Source: Paractinoplanes rishiriensis (GTDB lineage Bacteria > Actinomycetota > Actinomycetes > Mycobacteriales > Micromonosporaceae). From it: DNA of 64,000 nucleotides. The stretch's first letter is position 1. Each line of letters starts with the position of its first letter. Under the pieces are notes generated by a model, which had not been told where the DNA came from, did not search any database, and was given only the letters and a program-made list of their open reading frames with translations. The position numbers and the translations under genes are program-made. This document shows, piece by piece, positions 42,350-49,772 of this stretch. The stretch lies in assembly GCF_016862375.1 (NCBI RefSeq), contig NZ_BOMV01000057.1, forward strand, positions 186,001 to 250,000, given 5' to 3'.

Positions 42350-43033
42350 TCACGATCCTAGTGCGTTGAACACCGTTTCCGCGCGCTCCCGCTTCGCGTA
42401 CATCTCCCAGGCTGTTTCGGCGATGTCGTCCGGGTTGAGCGTGTGCACCGCGGCCGCGCCGACGAACCGGTGGATGTCGCCGCGCTCGATCAGCCCGCCG
42501 ATGGTCAGCGTCCCGGCGTAGACGCCTTGCTCGGCGAGCGCCGCGTGGAGCGTGATCGCGTAGTTCCGCAGGGCCGCCGAGGACAGCGCCAGGTTGCCGA
42601 GCGCCGGCATCGGCACCACCGCGCTGAGGCCGCCGGCCAGCAGAATCCCGCCGCGCCCGCGTTCGGTCATCCCCGGCAGCACCGCCCCGACGGCGTCGAC
42701 GGCCGCGTAGACCCAGCTCATCGCGTGCCGGACGGCCCCGCTGTCGGCCTCGGTGATCGGTTTCGGCCAGTCCGCCGGGTCGAGTGCCGCCGGCCCGTAG
42801 TACAGAACCTCCGGCGCGATTCCGGTCAGCACCGCCACGAGTCGCTCCCGGTCCCGCACATCCGCCACGAACGCCTCGGCCTCGATCCCGGCCGCGCCCA
42901 GCTCCGCGAGATAACCCGGGTGCCGCTCGGCGCTGCGCGACACCAGCGCGATCCGGTGCCCCTCCCGCCCGAACCGGTGCGCGATCGACATGCCCAGCCC
43001 CGGCCCGGCTCCCAGCACAGCCACCGTTCCCAT
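42350..43033 (-). CDS. SDR-family oxidoreductase lacking the catalytic Tyr/Lys
   Basis: This 227-residue Rossmann-fold protein has a normal dinucleotide motif, LGAGPGLG (residues 7-14). The active-site YxxxK is replaced: the aligned segment reads NLALSSAALRNYA, with Leu148 at the Tyr position and Ser152 at the Lys position. It may bind NAD(P) without the usual reduction chemistry, or act as a sensor. It is divergent from the TetR gene across a shared operator (43044-43094), so TetR probably represses it. Confidence 0.85.
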   Translation of the reverse strand: MGTVAVLGAGPGLGMSIAHRFGREGHRIALVSRSAERHPGYLAELGAAGIEAEAFVADVRDRERLVAVLTGIAPEVLYYGPAALDPADWPKPITEADSGAVRHAMSWVYAAVDAVGAVLPGMTERGRGGILLAGGLSAVVPMPALGNLALSSAALRNYAITLHAALAEQGVYAGTLTIGGLIERGDIHRFVGAAAVHTLNPDDIAETAWEMYAKRERAETVFNALGS

Positions 43034-43043
43034 GTCACTCCTT

Positions 43044-43094
43044 AAGTTGAGGTTGGCCTCAAATTAAACCTTAAAATGAGGCAACCCTCAACTT
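43044..43094. promoter_or_regulatory. TetR operator between divergent SDR and TetR genes
   Basis: AAGTTGAGGTTGGCCTCA (43044-43061) and TGAGGCAACCCTCAACTT (43077-43094) are inverted copies, matching at 16 of 18 positions. Each half is itself a TGAGG-N4-CCTCA palindrome. The pair spans most of the 76-bp intergenic region, so binding would control both genes. Confidence 0.8.
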
Positions 43095-43109
43095 CGTATG
43101 ATGTACGGC

Positions 43110-43730
43110 ATGAGGGCCGATGCCGCACGCAACCGGGACCGCCTGCTGAGCGCCGCCAGCGAGGTCTTCGCCGAACGCGGCCTGGACGCCCCCCTGGAGG
43201 AGATCGCCCGCCGCGCCACCGTGAGCATCGGCACGCTCTACAACCACTTCCCGACCCGCGAGTCCCTGTGCGACGCGATCTTCCCGGCCCGGATGGCGGT
43301 GCTGGACGCCGCCGCCCAGTCCGCACTGGCCGACCCCGACGCGTGGTCCGGCTTCGCCTCCTTCACCGAGGCGCTGTTCGCCCTGCACGCCGAGGACCGC
43401 GGCCTCAACGACGCGCTGGCCCAGCGGGTGCCGCTGTCGCCCACGCTGCTGGAGGCCTGCCACCGCTGTTTCGGCTACGTGGAGCAGCTCATCGACCGGG
43501 CCCGGAGCGCCGGCAGCCTCCGCCACGATTTCGCGGTGTCCGACTTCGCCGCCCTGATCTGGGCGATGTCCCAGGTGATCCGCGAGACCACCGCGGTGGC
43601 CCCGCAGGCGTGGCGACGCACGCTGGGCTTTTTCCTTGACGGCGTACGCGCGGACGCCGCGCATCCGGTCCCCGAGCCACCCCTGACCCCCGCACAGCTG
43701 GCCGCCGTGCTGACCGGCCCCCGCCGATGA
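43110..43730 (+). CDS. TetR-family transcriptional regulator
   Basis: This is a 206-residue repressor. The N-terminal helix-turn-helix reads RLLSAASEVFAERGLDAPLE then IARRATVSIGTLYNHFPTRE; the C-terminal ligand domain is helical (LIDRARSAGSLRHDFAVSDF). The start is chosen at ATG 43110; two ATG codons just upstream are in frame and would add four residues. It should control itself and the divergent SDR gene. The ligand is unknown. Confidence 0.9.
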   Translation: MRADAARNRDRLLSAASEVFAERGLDAPLEEIARRATVSIGTLYNHFPTRESLCDAIFPARMAVLDAAAQSALADPDAWSGFASFTEALFALHAEDRGLNDALAQRVPLSPTLLEACHRCFGYVEQLIDRARSAGSLRHDFAVSDFAALIWAMSQVIRETTAVAPQAWRRTLGFFLDGVRADAAHPVPEPPLTPAQLAAVLTGPRR

Positions 43731-44365
43731 TCCGCCTCCGCGGCGTCGACCTCGACGACCTGGACCCGTCCGGCCTGCGCCGGCTGGCTCCCGACCTGGG
43801 CCTGCACCGGAGTGACCTGTTCGTGCTGGCCGGCCGCCGTCCGGTGCCGGCCGACCTGCGCCCGTTGGATCCGGCCGCGTCCGGCGCGATCGGCTGGCTG
43901 GCGTGGTCGCTGACCTACCTGCCCAGCGCCGTCCCCGAACTGCACGACCTGATCCGGTCGCTGCCCCAGGAGCCCCGCCCACCGGACGCCGCGCCGCCCC
44001 GGCGCTGGCAGTACCCGGACGGCCCCGGCGCCGTCCTGGTGGGCCTGCTGCACAACCGCAACCTGGACTGGTCCGGCGCTGCCAAGTTCCTGTTCGGCGT
44101 AGGCCATGGCCCCATGCTCTCCGCCTCCACCATCGGCATGCTCGGCGGCGGCCGCAAACCCCTGACCCCCGACCTGCTGGCCGCCTTCGCCACGTTCCTG
44201 GACATCCCACCCGCCGACCTCAGCGAGGCAACCGGCATCTCCTGGCCCGGCAACCCGCCACCGTCGCGCCCCGACGTGGCCGCCCTGCTGTGGGACGCCC
44301 GCCGCCTGACCGCCGCCCAGGCCGAACAGATCCTGGCCCGAGCCCGCGCCCTCCGCCGCTCGTAG
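43727..44365 (+). CDS. Hypothetical regulator-like protein
   Basis: This 212-residue soluble protein overlaps the TetR stop by 4 bp (ATGA). The central part (SGAAKFLFGVGHGPMLSAST, then GMLGGGRKPLTPDLLAAFAT, FLDIPPADLSEATGISWPG) has the look of an XRE-type helix-turn-helix found in some Streptomyces hypotheticals. The C-terminus is helical (RRLTAAQAEQILARARALRR). I cannot name the family. Co-translation with TetR suggests a regulatory role. Confidence 0.65.
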   Translation: MIRLRGVDLDDLDPSGLRRLAPDLGLHRSDLFVLAGRRPVPADLRPLDPAASGAIGWLAWSLTYLPSAVPELHDLIRSLPQEPRPPDAAPPRRWQYPDGPGAVLVGLLHNRNLDWSGAAKFLFGVGHGPMLSASTIGMLGGGRKPLTPDLLAAFATFLDIPPADLSEATGISWPGNPPPSRPDVAALLWDARRLTAAQAEQILARARALRRS

Positions 44366-44441
44366 GTGGGTGCGGCCGCGCGACCACCGTTCAGGTGACC
44401 TGCCTTTCTCGCGCGGTGCCCGGGCCCGTCTAATAGGCCCG

Positions 44442-45875
44442 GTGAGCGAGGTGCGGGCCGGCGGCGCGGGGGCCGTCGCGGTCGGTGGCAACGTGCGGGG
44501 GCCGATCACCACCAACGTCTTCTACCAGGGCGAAGCCCGCTTCACGGTGGAGATGCCGCCGGCCGGACCGCCGGACGGCACGGCCGACCTGGCGGGCCAG
44601 CCCAGCAAGCTGCTCAACGCCCGGCGGCAGACGGTGGCGTTCACCGGGCGCGGCCGGGAACTCGGCGACCTGGCGGCCTGGCGCGAGCAGGGGCCCCGGC
44701 GGGCGGCCCGGCTGATCTACGCGCCCGGCGGGCGGGGCAAGACCCGGCTGGCCGCGCAGGCCGCCGCGATCGCCGCCGGCGAGGGCTGGACGGTGGGGTG
44801 GGCCCGGCACCGCACCGACACGCCGCTGGGCGGGCCACCGCTGGCGACGGACGACGGGGCACCGCTGCTGATCGTGGTGGACTACGCCGAGCGGTGGCCG
44901 ATGTCCGACCTGCGCGCGTTGCTCGCCGGCCAGGTACCGCACCCGGGGCGGTTGCGCGTGCTGCTGCTGGCGCGCTCGATGGGCTGGTGGGCCGCCGCGG
45001 ATGCGGTCTGCGAGAACCTCGGCATCCTGACCGGTGCGCCGAAGTATCTGGACCTGCGCGCCGAGGACCGGGCCGAGCACTTCACCGCGGCCGCCCGGCG
45101 CTTCCGGGACATCTACCGGCTGGAGGCCGGCATCGCGCTGCCGCGCGGGCTCGACGATCGGGCGTACGGGTCGGTGCTCACCGTCCACATGGCGGCGCTC
45201 GCGGCGGTGGACGCGTACGCCCGCGGGCAGGCGCCGCCGCCGGACCCGGCCGATCTGTCCCGCTACCTGCTGCACCGCGAACACCTCTACTGGGAGACGC
45301 CGGACGGCACCGACGCGCGGGCGGTGTTCCTGGCGGCGGTGACCGGGGCGGTCGACCGCGCGACCGGGATCGACCTGCTCGCCCGCACCGGGCTGCCGGC
45401 GGTGACCGGGACCAGCGCGCAACGGATCCTGGACGCGCACGCCCGCTGCTATCCGGCCACGACCGCGGGCACGGTTCTCGAACCGCTGCACCCGGACCGG
45501 CTGGCCGAGGACTTCATCGGGCTCACCGCCGGCGCCGATCCGTGGTGTGCCGACGCGCTGACCGGGCCGGTGTTCGCCCGGACCGGCGGACGCGTTCCCG
45601 CGTACGCGGGCCGGGGTTTGATTGTCCTCTCGGCCGCGGCGGCGAAGTGGACGGAGGTGGCCCACGCGCTGCGCACCCTGCTGCGGGCCGACCCGGCGCT
45701 GGCCGTCGACGCGGGAGGTGCCGCGCTGATGGCGATCACGCCGTTCGCGGACGCCGCCATCGCCGCCGCGATCAGCCGGCATCTGACCGGCCGCGGGCTC
45801 GACCTGGAACCGGCCGCGGCCGTGCTCAGCTGCGGAATTCTCCAGGTGGCCGCCGGGCGGAGTCCGCTGGGCTAG
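44442..45875 (+). CDS. STAND-type NTPase, short form
   Basis: This is a 477-residue protein. The N-terminal AGGAGAVAVGGNVRGPITTN segment is the short Gly-Asn repeat often found ahead of STAND/NACHT-like ATPases. The ATPase core has a P-loop (YAPGGRGKTRLA), Walker B (LLIVVDYAERW) and a sensor region (LRVLLLARSMGWW). Members of this group usually carry long C-terminal TPR or other repeat domains; this one stops after ~477 residues, directly before the ArsR operator. It may be a natural short form or a truncation. The GTG at 44442 is chosen because it begins the conserved segment. Confidence 0.78.
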   Translation: MSEVRAGGAGAVAVGGNVRGPITTNVFYQGEARFTVEMPPAGPPDGTADLAGQPSKLLNARRQTVAFTGRGRELGDLAAWREQGPRRAARLIYAPGGRGKTRLAAQAAAIAAGEGWTVGWARHRTDTPLGGPPLATDDGAPLLIVVDYAERWPMSDLRALLAGQVPHPGRLRVLLLARSMGWWAAADAVCENLGILTGAPKYLDLRAEDRAEHFTAAARRFRDIYRLEAGIALPRGLDDRAYGSVLTVHMAALAAVDAYARGQAPPPDPADLSRYLLHREHLYWETPDGTDARAVFLAAVTGAVDRATGIDLLARTGLPAVTGTSAQRILDAHARCYPATTAGTVLEPLHPDRLAEDFIGLTAGADPWCADALTGPVFARTGGRVPAYAGRGLIVLSAAAAKWTEVAHALRTLLRADPALAVDAGGAALMAITPFADAAIAAAISRHLTGRGLDLEPAAAVLSCGILQVAAGRSPLG

Positions 45876-45876
45876 A

Positions 45877-45898
45877 CGTATAACAAAAATGTTATACG
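45877..45898. promoter_or_regulatory. ArsR operator, perfect inverted repeat
   Basis: Arms CGTATAAC (45877-45884) and GTTATACG (45891-45898) are perfectly complementary around 6 A/T-rich bases, 8 bp before the ArsR start. The site is AT-rich in a GC-rich genome and probably overlaps the promoter. Confidence 0.75.
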
Positions 45899-45906
45899 AT
45901 GACGGC

Positions 45907-46269
45907 ATGCACGCGCTTGATGCCCTCGCGGATCCGGTCCGCCGGCGGATTCTCGAGCTGTTGACGGGTGGCGAGCGCGACGCCGGTTACCTGACCGCGG
46001 CGATCCGGGCCGAGTTCGGGATCAGTCAGCCGGCCACTTCGCGGCACCTGCGTCTGCTGCGCCAGGCCGGGCTGACCCGGGCGCGGGCCGACGGGCGGCA
46101 CCGGCACTACGCGGTGGCACCCGAGGGGGTCCGGGAGGCCGAGCAGTGGCTCGACCAGTTCCACAGCCTGTGGGCCGCGGGCTTCGACGCGCTGCGGGCC
46201 GAGGTCACCAGAGAGGACGGCCAGTCATGCACCTTGCCGAGCAGATCAACCGGGTCATCCGCCGAGTGA
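45907..46269 (+). CDS. ArsR-family regulator
   Basis: This is a 120-residue winged-helix repressor (LADPVRRRILELLTGGERDA then GYLTAAIRAEFGISQPATSR and HLRLLRQAGLTRARADGRHR). There are no metal-binding cysteines of the ArsR/SmtB type, so it belongs to the non-metal group usually paired with an SRPBCC protein. Indeed the SRPBCC gene overlaps its 3' end by 43 bp. ATG 45907 is chosen; ATG 45889 is in frame but lies inside the operator. Confidence 0.9.
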   Translation: MHALDALADPVRRRILELLTGGERDAGYLTAAIRAEFGISQPATSRHLRLLRQAGLTRARADGRHRHYAVAPEGVREAEQWLDQFHSLWAAGFDALRAEVTREDGQSCTLPSRSTGSSAE

Positions 46270-46844
46270 CCAGCACGGGGGAGCGGCACACCATCGTCGT
46301 CGAGCAGGAGTTCCCGGTCGCGGCCGGGGAGCTGTGGGCGGCCTGCACCGAGGCCGGCCGGCTCGCCCGCTGGTTCGAGCCGGTCACCGGCGACCTGCGG
46401 CCGGGCGGGCGCTACCGGCTCACCGGCAGCGGCACCGAGGGCACGATCGAACGCTGCGAACCGCCGGCCCGCCTCGCGATCACCTGGGAGTACGGCGGCG
46501 ATGTCAGCCACGTCGCGCTGACCCTGACCCCGGCTCCGGCCGGTGCCGGCACGGTGCTGCGGCTGGAGCACACCGCCGCGGACAGCGACTACTGGCGCGA
46601 CTACGGCCCCGCGGCGGGCGGCGCCGGCTGGGACGAGTCGCTGCTGGCGCTGAGCCTGCACCTGGCCGGCGATCCCCGGTCCGGGCCCGCCGAGATGGCC
46701 GAGCTGGCCACCACCGACGAGGGCCGCGAGTTCGCCCGGCACTCGGTCGCCGCGTGGCAGGCCGCTCACGTCGAGGCCGGCGCCGACCGGGCCACCGCGC
46801 AGGCCGCGGCCACCCGGACCCTGGAGTTCTACTCGGCCGGCTGA
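46227..46844 (+). CDS. SRPBCC (AHSA1-like) domain protein
   Basis: This is a 205-residue protein of the START/AHSA1 fold (HTIVVEQEFPVAAGELWAAC; EAGRLARWFEPVTGDLRPGG; RLAITWEYGGDVSHVALTLT; DESLLALSLHLAG). It forms a hydrophobic ligand pocket and is commonly co-encoded with ArsR regulators. It is translated from within the end of the ArsR gene. The ligand is unknown. Confidence 0.88.
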   Translation: MHLAEQINRVIRRVTSTGERHTIVVEQEFPVAAGELWAACTEAGRLARWFEPVTGDLRPGGRYRLTGSGTEGTIERCEPPARLAITWEYGGDVSHVALTLTPAPAGAGTVLRLEHTAADSDYWRDYGPAAGGAGWDESLLALSLHLAGDPRSGPAEMAELATTDEGREFARHSVAAWQAAHVEAGADRATAQAAATRTLEFYSAG

Positions 46845-47227
46845 CGGCCCCAGGTGGCGATCTCGCCGCCGGGCAGGCACACGATCAGGAAGCCGTCCGG
46901 CCCGGCCACCGCCCACGACTCGACCTCGGCGTCCACCTCGACCAGCAGTTCGGCGCCGCCGTCGAAGCTGATCCGCAGTTCACCGGACTCGCCGGTGCGG
47001 GCCGCGCGGACCACGTCGCCGAGCAGCGTGGCCAGGACGTCCGAGGGGTGCGTGCCGGGCTCGATCTCGGTGCGCCCGGCGGGCCCGGTCAGGTTGACGA
47101 CGGTCTCGATCAGCACCTGATGACCGCCGGCGAACCCCAGCACGATGGCGTCGTCGAGTCGTACGTACTCCAGCTTCTGCCCGAGCAGCAGGTTGAGCGG
47201 CCGGGCGGTGATCGTGACAGGCGACAT
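46829..47227 (-). CDS. DUF6188-like small protein
   Basis: This 132-residue soluble protein begins at ATG 47227 (MSPVTITARP). It has LLGQKLEYVRLDDAIVLGFA then GGHQVLIETVVNL and a C-terminal SWAVAGPDGFLIVCLPGGEI. The pattern resembles actinobacterial DUF6188. No function is known. Its 3' end overlaps the SRPBCC gene by 16 bp on the other strand. Confidence 0.7.
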   Translation of the reverse strand: MSPVTITARPLNLLLGQKLEYVRLDDAIVLGFAGGHQVLIETVVNLTGPAGRTEIEPGTHPSDVLATLLGDVVRAARTGESGELRISFDGGAELLVEVDAEVESWAVAGPDGFLIVCLPGGEIATWGRQPAE

Positions 47228-47307
47228 GGCAGGACCGTAGGCCGGGTTGTCATAAGAGGGCCTTAAATCCCGCCGGTGATTGTCGGGCGCGCGGTGAGCG
47301 GGGCCGG

Positions 47308-47360
47308 CCGGCGGTGGCCGGGTAGGAGCCGGCGGTGGCCGGGTGGGCGCCGGCGGTGGC
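47308..47360. repeat. 21-bp tandem repeat, about 2.5 copies
   Basis: CCGGCGGTGGCC recurs at 47308, 47329 and 47350 with a period of exactly 21 bp (unit like CCGGCGGTGGCCGGGTAGGA plus one base). It sits between divergent genes. Confidence 0.8.
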
Positions 47361-47394
47361 AGAACCCCACCTTCGATCATTTCCGGGCGGTAGG

Positions 47395-48147
47395 ATGACG
47401 CAACACCGTCGCGCCTTATTCCGGGAAAGCTCGGTGATTATCATGTCGTGGTTCGCGAGGCGTAGGAATTTATTGATCTCGGCCGTTCTGTTGATCGCCG
47501 GAGTGGTGCTTGTTCTTTGGGCCAAGAATGAGGACGGCTGGGAACAGGCGTGGCGTGTCGAGGTCGGTGCCGCAATAGCGTTGCTGGGTCCGCTGTTCTT
47601 CATCGAGGAGATGCTGCGGAGTCGGGTGGTGTCATTGGAGGAGAAATTCGACCAGCTTCGGAAGTCCTACGGCCTGATGCGAGGGCTCCTGCCGCCGGGC
47701 GATGCGCGAACATACGTCCTCGATCGGCTGCTGAGCGCGGTGACGGAGCAGGCTCGGGCGGGTTACTACTCCGCGCCGGAGATTTCACGCCTGCTGGACG
47801 GTGACGACGAGACTCGCATGATCGCTTTGGCCATCATGCAGGGCGACCACAGGCTCATTAAGGATGAAGTCATCATCAATTCGATCGGCTCGTCAAAGAG
47901 CGGTATGGAACAGTATCACGCACTGAAAGCGGCGCACGACGGCTGGTCGGTACTGGTCCGCGGAACGAAAAGATCGGCTGTGGACAAAATACTGGAGGAC
48001 GCATCCGGCGCAAGTTACATCATCACCGATGCGCCTCGCCGGTTCCTGGCCGAGGAGATTCTCGGATTCGCGCTGACGGACGGTGTGCTGACTCAGGCCG
48101 AAATGGACGGATGGACCGGTCTGGCGCGGTCGGTTCAGCCGCGCTGA
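47395..48147 (+). CDS. Two-TM protein with cytoplasmic domain, unknown
   Basis: This protein has about 250 residues. Two membrane helices near the N-terminus (LLISAVLLIAGVVLVLWA; VGAAIALLGPLFFIEEML) lead into a short coiled coil (VVSLEEKFDQLRKSYGLMRG) and a soluble alpha/beta domain (YYSAPEISRLLDGDDETRMI; IITDAPRRFLAEEILGFALT). The family is not recognised. ATG 47395 is used; ATG 47443 (MSWFARRR) is an equally good start. Base composition is slightly lower in GC than the flanks, and it begins an island of unfamiliar genes. Confidence 0.7.
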   Translation: MTQHRRALFRESSVIIMSWFARRRNLLISAVLLIAGVVLVLWAKNEDGWEQAWRVEVGAAIALLGPLFFIEEMLRSRVVSLEEKFDQLRKSYGLMRGLLPPGDARTYVLDRLLSAVTEQARAGYYSAPEISRLLDGDDETRMIALAIMQGDHRLIKDEVIINSIGSSKSGMEQYHALKAAHDGWSVLVRGTKRSAVDKILEDASGASYIITDAPRRFLAEEILGFALTDGVLTQAEMDGWTGLARSVQPR

Positions 48148-48149
48148 CG

Positions 48150-49034
48150 TCACGACAGCGACAGTGCGACGCCGGCTTCTATCGGGGCCATCGCGATCGG
48201 ATTGCGTTCCGCGGACAGCCCGGCCTCCTGCACGCTGCGCAGCACTGTTTCCGCACCGAACCGTCGGGCGAAGAGCGATGCGACGCCGGCGACGTCGATG
48301 TCGCCGACGTCAACGGGCGCGGCCGCGTGGCGCCACAGGTACTTGTTCACCTGGGCGAGACTCATGGTTTCCGCATAGCGGCGGGCCATGTCGGCCAGAT
48401 GATCGCCGATGACCTGGGCCGACTCGGGCTCCCGGGCGAGCAGATGCGCGGCGGTGTCCCAGAGGCGCCGGATCGGGGTACCCAGCGCACCGACGGGCGC
48501 CACTCCCGTCTGATGCGGCGAGGGCGAGAGGGTGGCGGCGGCGCTGCTCGCCAAGGGCTCAGCCGCCGCGCCGCCGGTGACGGCGAGCATCAGATAGGCC
48601 TGCTGCTGCGGGTATCGCAGCGCCGGCCAGTCGTCGCGGCCGGTTTCGTCGTCGCTCCGACCGTCCCGCATGGCGCGAAGCATGTCCCGGTACGACGACT
48701 CGCCGGGATCCGCCGCTGCGACCGCCATGAGGTATGCGCCAAACGGCTGCCGCAGCTCGAGTAGAAGGTCGCCGGCGCGCTGCAGCAGCCCCCGGGAGCC
48801 GGCGAGATCGGAATAGAGCAGCCATTGTCCAGCCTCACGAAGCGCCGTCGCGGCGTCCGCCGCGATGGTGAATGCCGGATCCTGCTGCAGCGCGAGGTCT
48901 CGGGGACCGGCCTGCCGGTGTACGGCCTCCTCCAGCTCCGCCAGGCACGTCCTGGCATACGCCTGGAGAAAATCGGCGGTGGCGCGGACCTGCTCGGGGT
49001 CCAGGCCCATGGCTTGCAGATAACGGGTCGCCAC
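48150..49034 (-). CDS. All-helical protein, unknown
   Basis: This 294-residue protein is predicted to be almost entirely helical, with TPR-like Ala/Leu periodicity (LLYSDLAGSRGLLQRAGDLL; LWDTAAHLLAREPESAQVIG). No enzyme motif, membrane segment or signal is visible. Its GTG directly abuts the TGA of the upstream gene (TGAGTG), so the pair is co-translated. This suggests a partner or immunity role for the ADP-ribosyltransferase-like protein; that is inference. Confidence 0.65.
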   Translation of the reverse strand: MATRYLQAMGLDPEQVRATADFLQAYARTCLAELEEAVHRQAGPRDLALQQDPAFTIAADAATALREAGQWLLYSDLAGSRGLLQRAGDLLLELRQPFGAYLMAVAAADPGESSYRDMLRAMRDGRSDDETGRDDWPALRYPQQQAYLMLAVTGGAAAEPLASSAAATLSPSPHQTGVAPVGALGTPIRRLWDTAAHLLAREPESAQVIGDHLADMARRYAETMSLAQVNKYLWRHAAAPVDVGDIDVAGVASLFARRFGAETVLRSVQEAGLSAERNPIAMAPIEAGVALSLS

Positions 49035-49664
49035 TCAGATCAACTCGCGGACGTTGGTGAGCCGTTCCGGGCGTACAAAGCGTGGGTTGGGGTGTGACCA
49101 CACGCGTCGGTAGAAGCCCGCCGGACCGCCGACGAGTTCCCATTTCTCGCAACACTGGATGTGATTGTCGGGAACCTCTATCTTGGCAACTATCTCGCCC
49201 TCGGTCTGGAACGGCGAGTAATGACGATACGTGTTCAGATCGCGGACCTCCTCCGCGACGTGCTGGATTTCGACCGCATTCCGTGGGGCCAGGATCACCC
49301 AGCACGGATAGAGGTACGCTGTCGTTTTCCAGCCGAACTCGGTGCCGAAATGCAGCGCGGTGCGGCGCGCCCGGCGCACCCAGTTCGTGCGTGCCACGGC
49401 GTCCCGCTCCACCGTGCCCGCGGACAGCGAGATGAACGGGCTGACCTGATTGAACGGCCGGCCAGTGCTCGGATCCGGGTCGGTGAAGTGGTTGACGTGC
49501 TGGTCGAGAGCCTGCGGCGTGAGCTTGTCGGCGACCTCGGCCGGATCAATGTCCACCGACGTGCGCCACCATTGGCATACCAGGCCCTGCCGATCATCGA
49601 TGATCCGGCAGGCGGCGTCGTCGTCCTGCAACGAAAGACCTTTTACGCACCACTGGACGAACAC
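49035..49664 (-). CDS. Possible ADP-ribosyltransferase-like protein
   Basis: This is a 209-residue soluble protein. SPFISLS (residues 75-81) resembles the S-T-S strand of the ADP-ribosyltransferase fold. EGE (Glu155-Gly-Glu157, in SPFQTEGEIVAKIEVPDNHI) resembles the E-x-E catalytic loop; a His in DQHVNHF (residues 54-60) could serve the first motif position. The spacing of the two is plausible for the fold. The match is weak and no homologue is recalled, so treat the function as a guess. It is co-translated with the helical protein downstream and divergent from the vWA gene. GTG start at 49664. Confidence 0.5.
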   Translation of the reverse strand: MFVQWCVKGLSLQDDDAACRIIDDRQGLVCQWWRTSVDIDPAEVADKLTPQALDQHVNHFTDPDPSTGRPFNQVSPFISLSAGTVERDAVARTNWVRRARRTALHFGTEFGWKTTAYLYPCWVILAPRNAVEIQHVAEEVRDLNTYRHYSPFQTEGEIVAKIEVPDNHIQCCEKWELVGGPAGFYRRVWSHPNPRFVRPERLTNVRELI

Positions 49665-49772
49665 GTCCCACCGCCGATCGAATGGATGGATGCGAGCGGC
49701 TGTCCGGAGTGACTATACGCTCGACTGGGTCGGTAGGATGGCAGCACCGGAGCCACTATTTCTGGATCAAAT

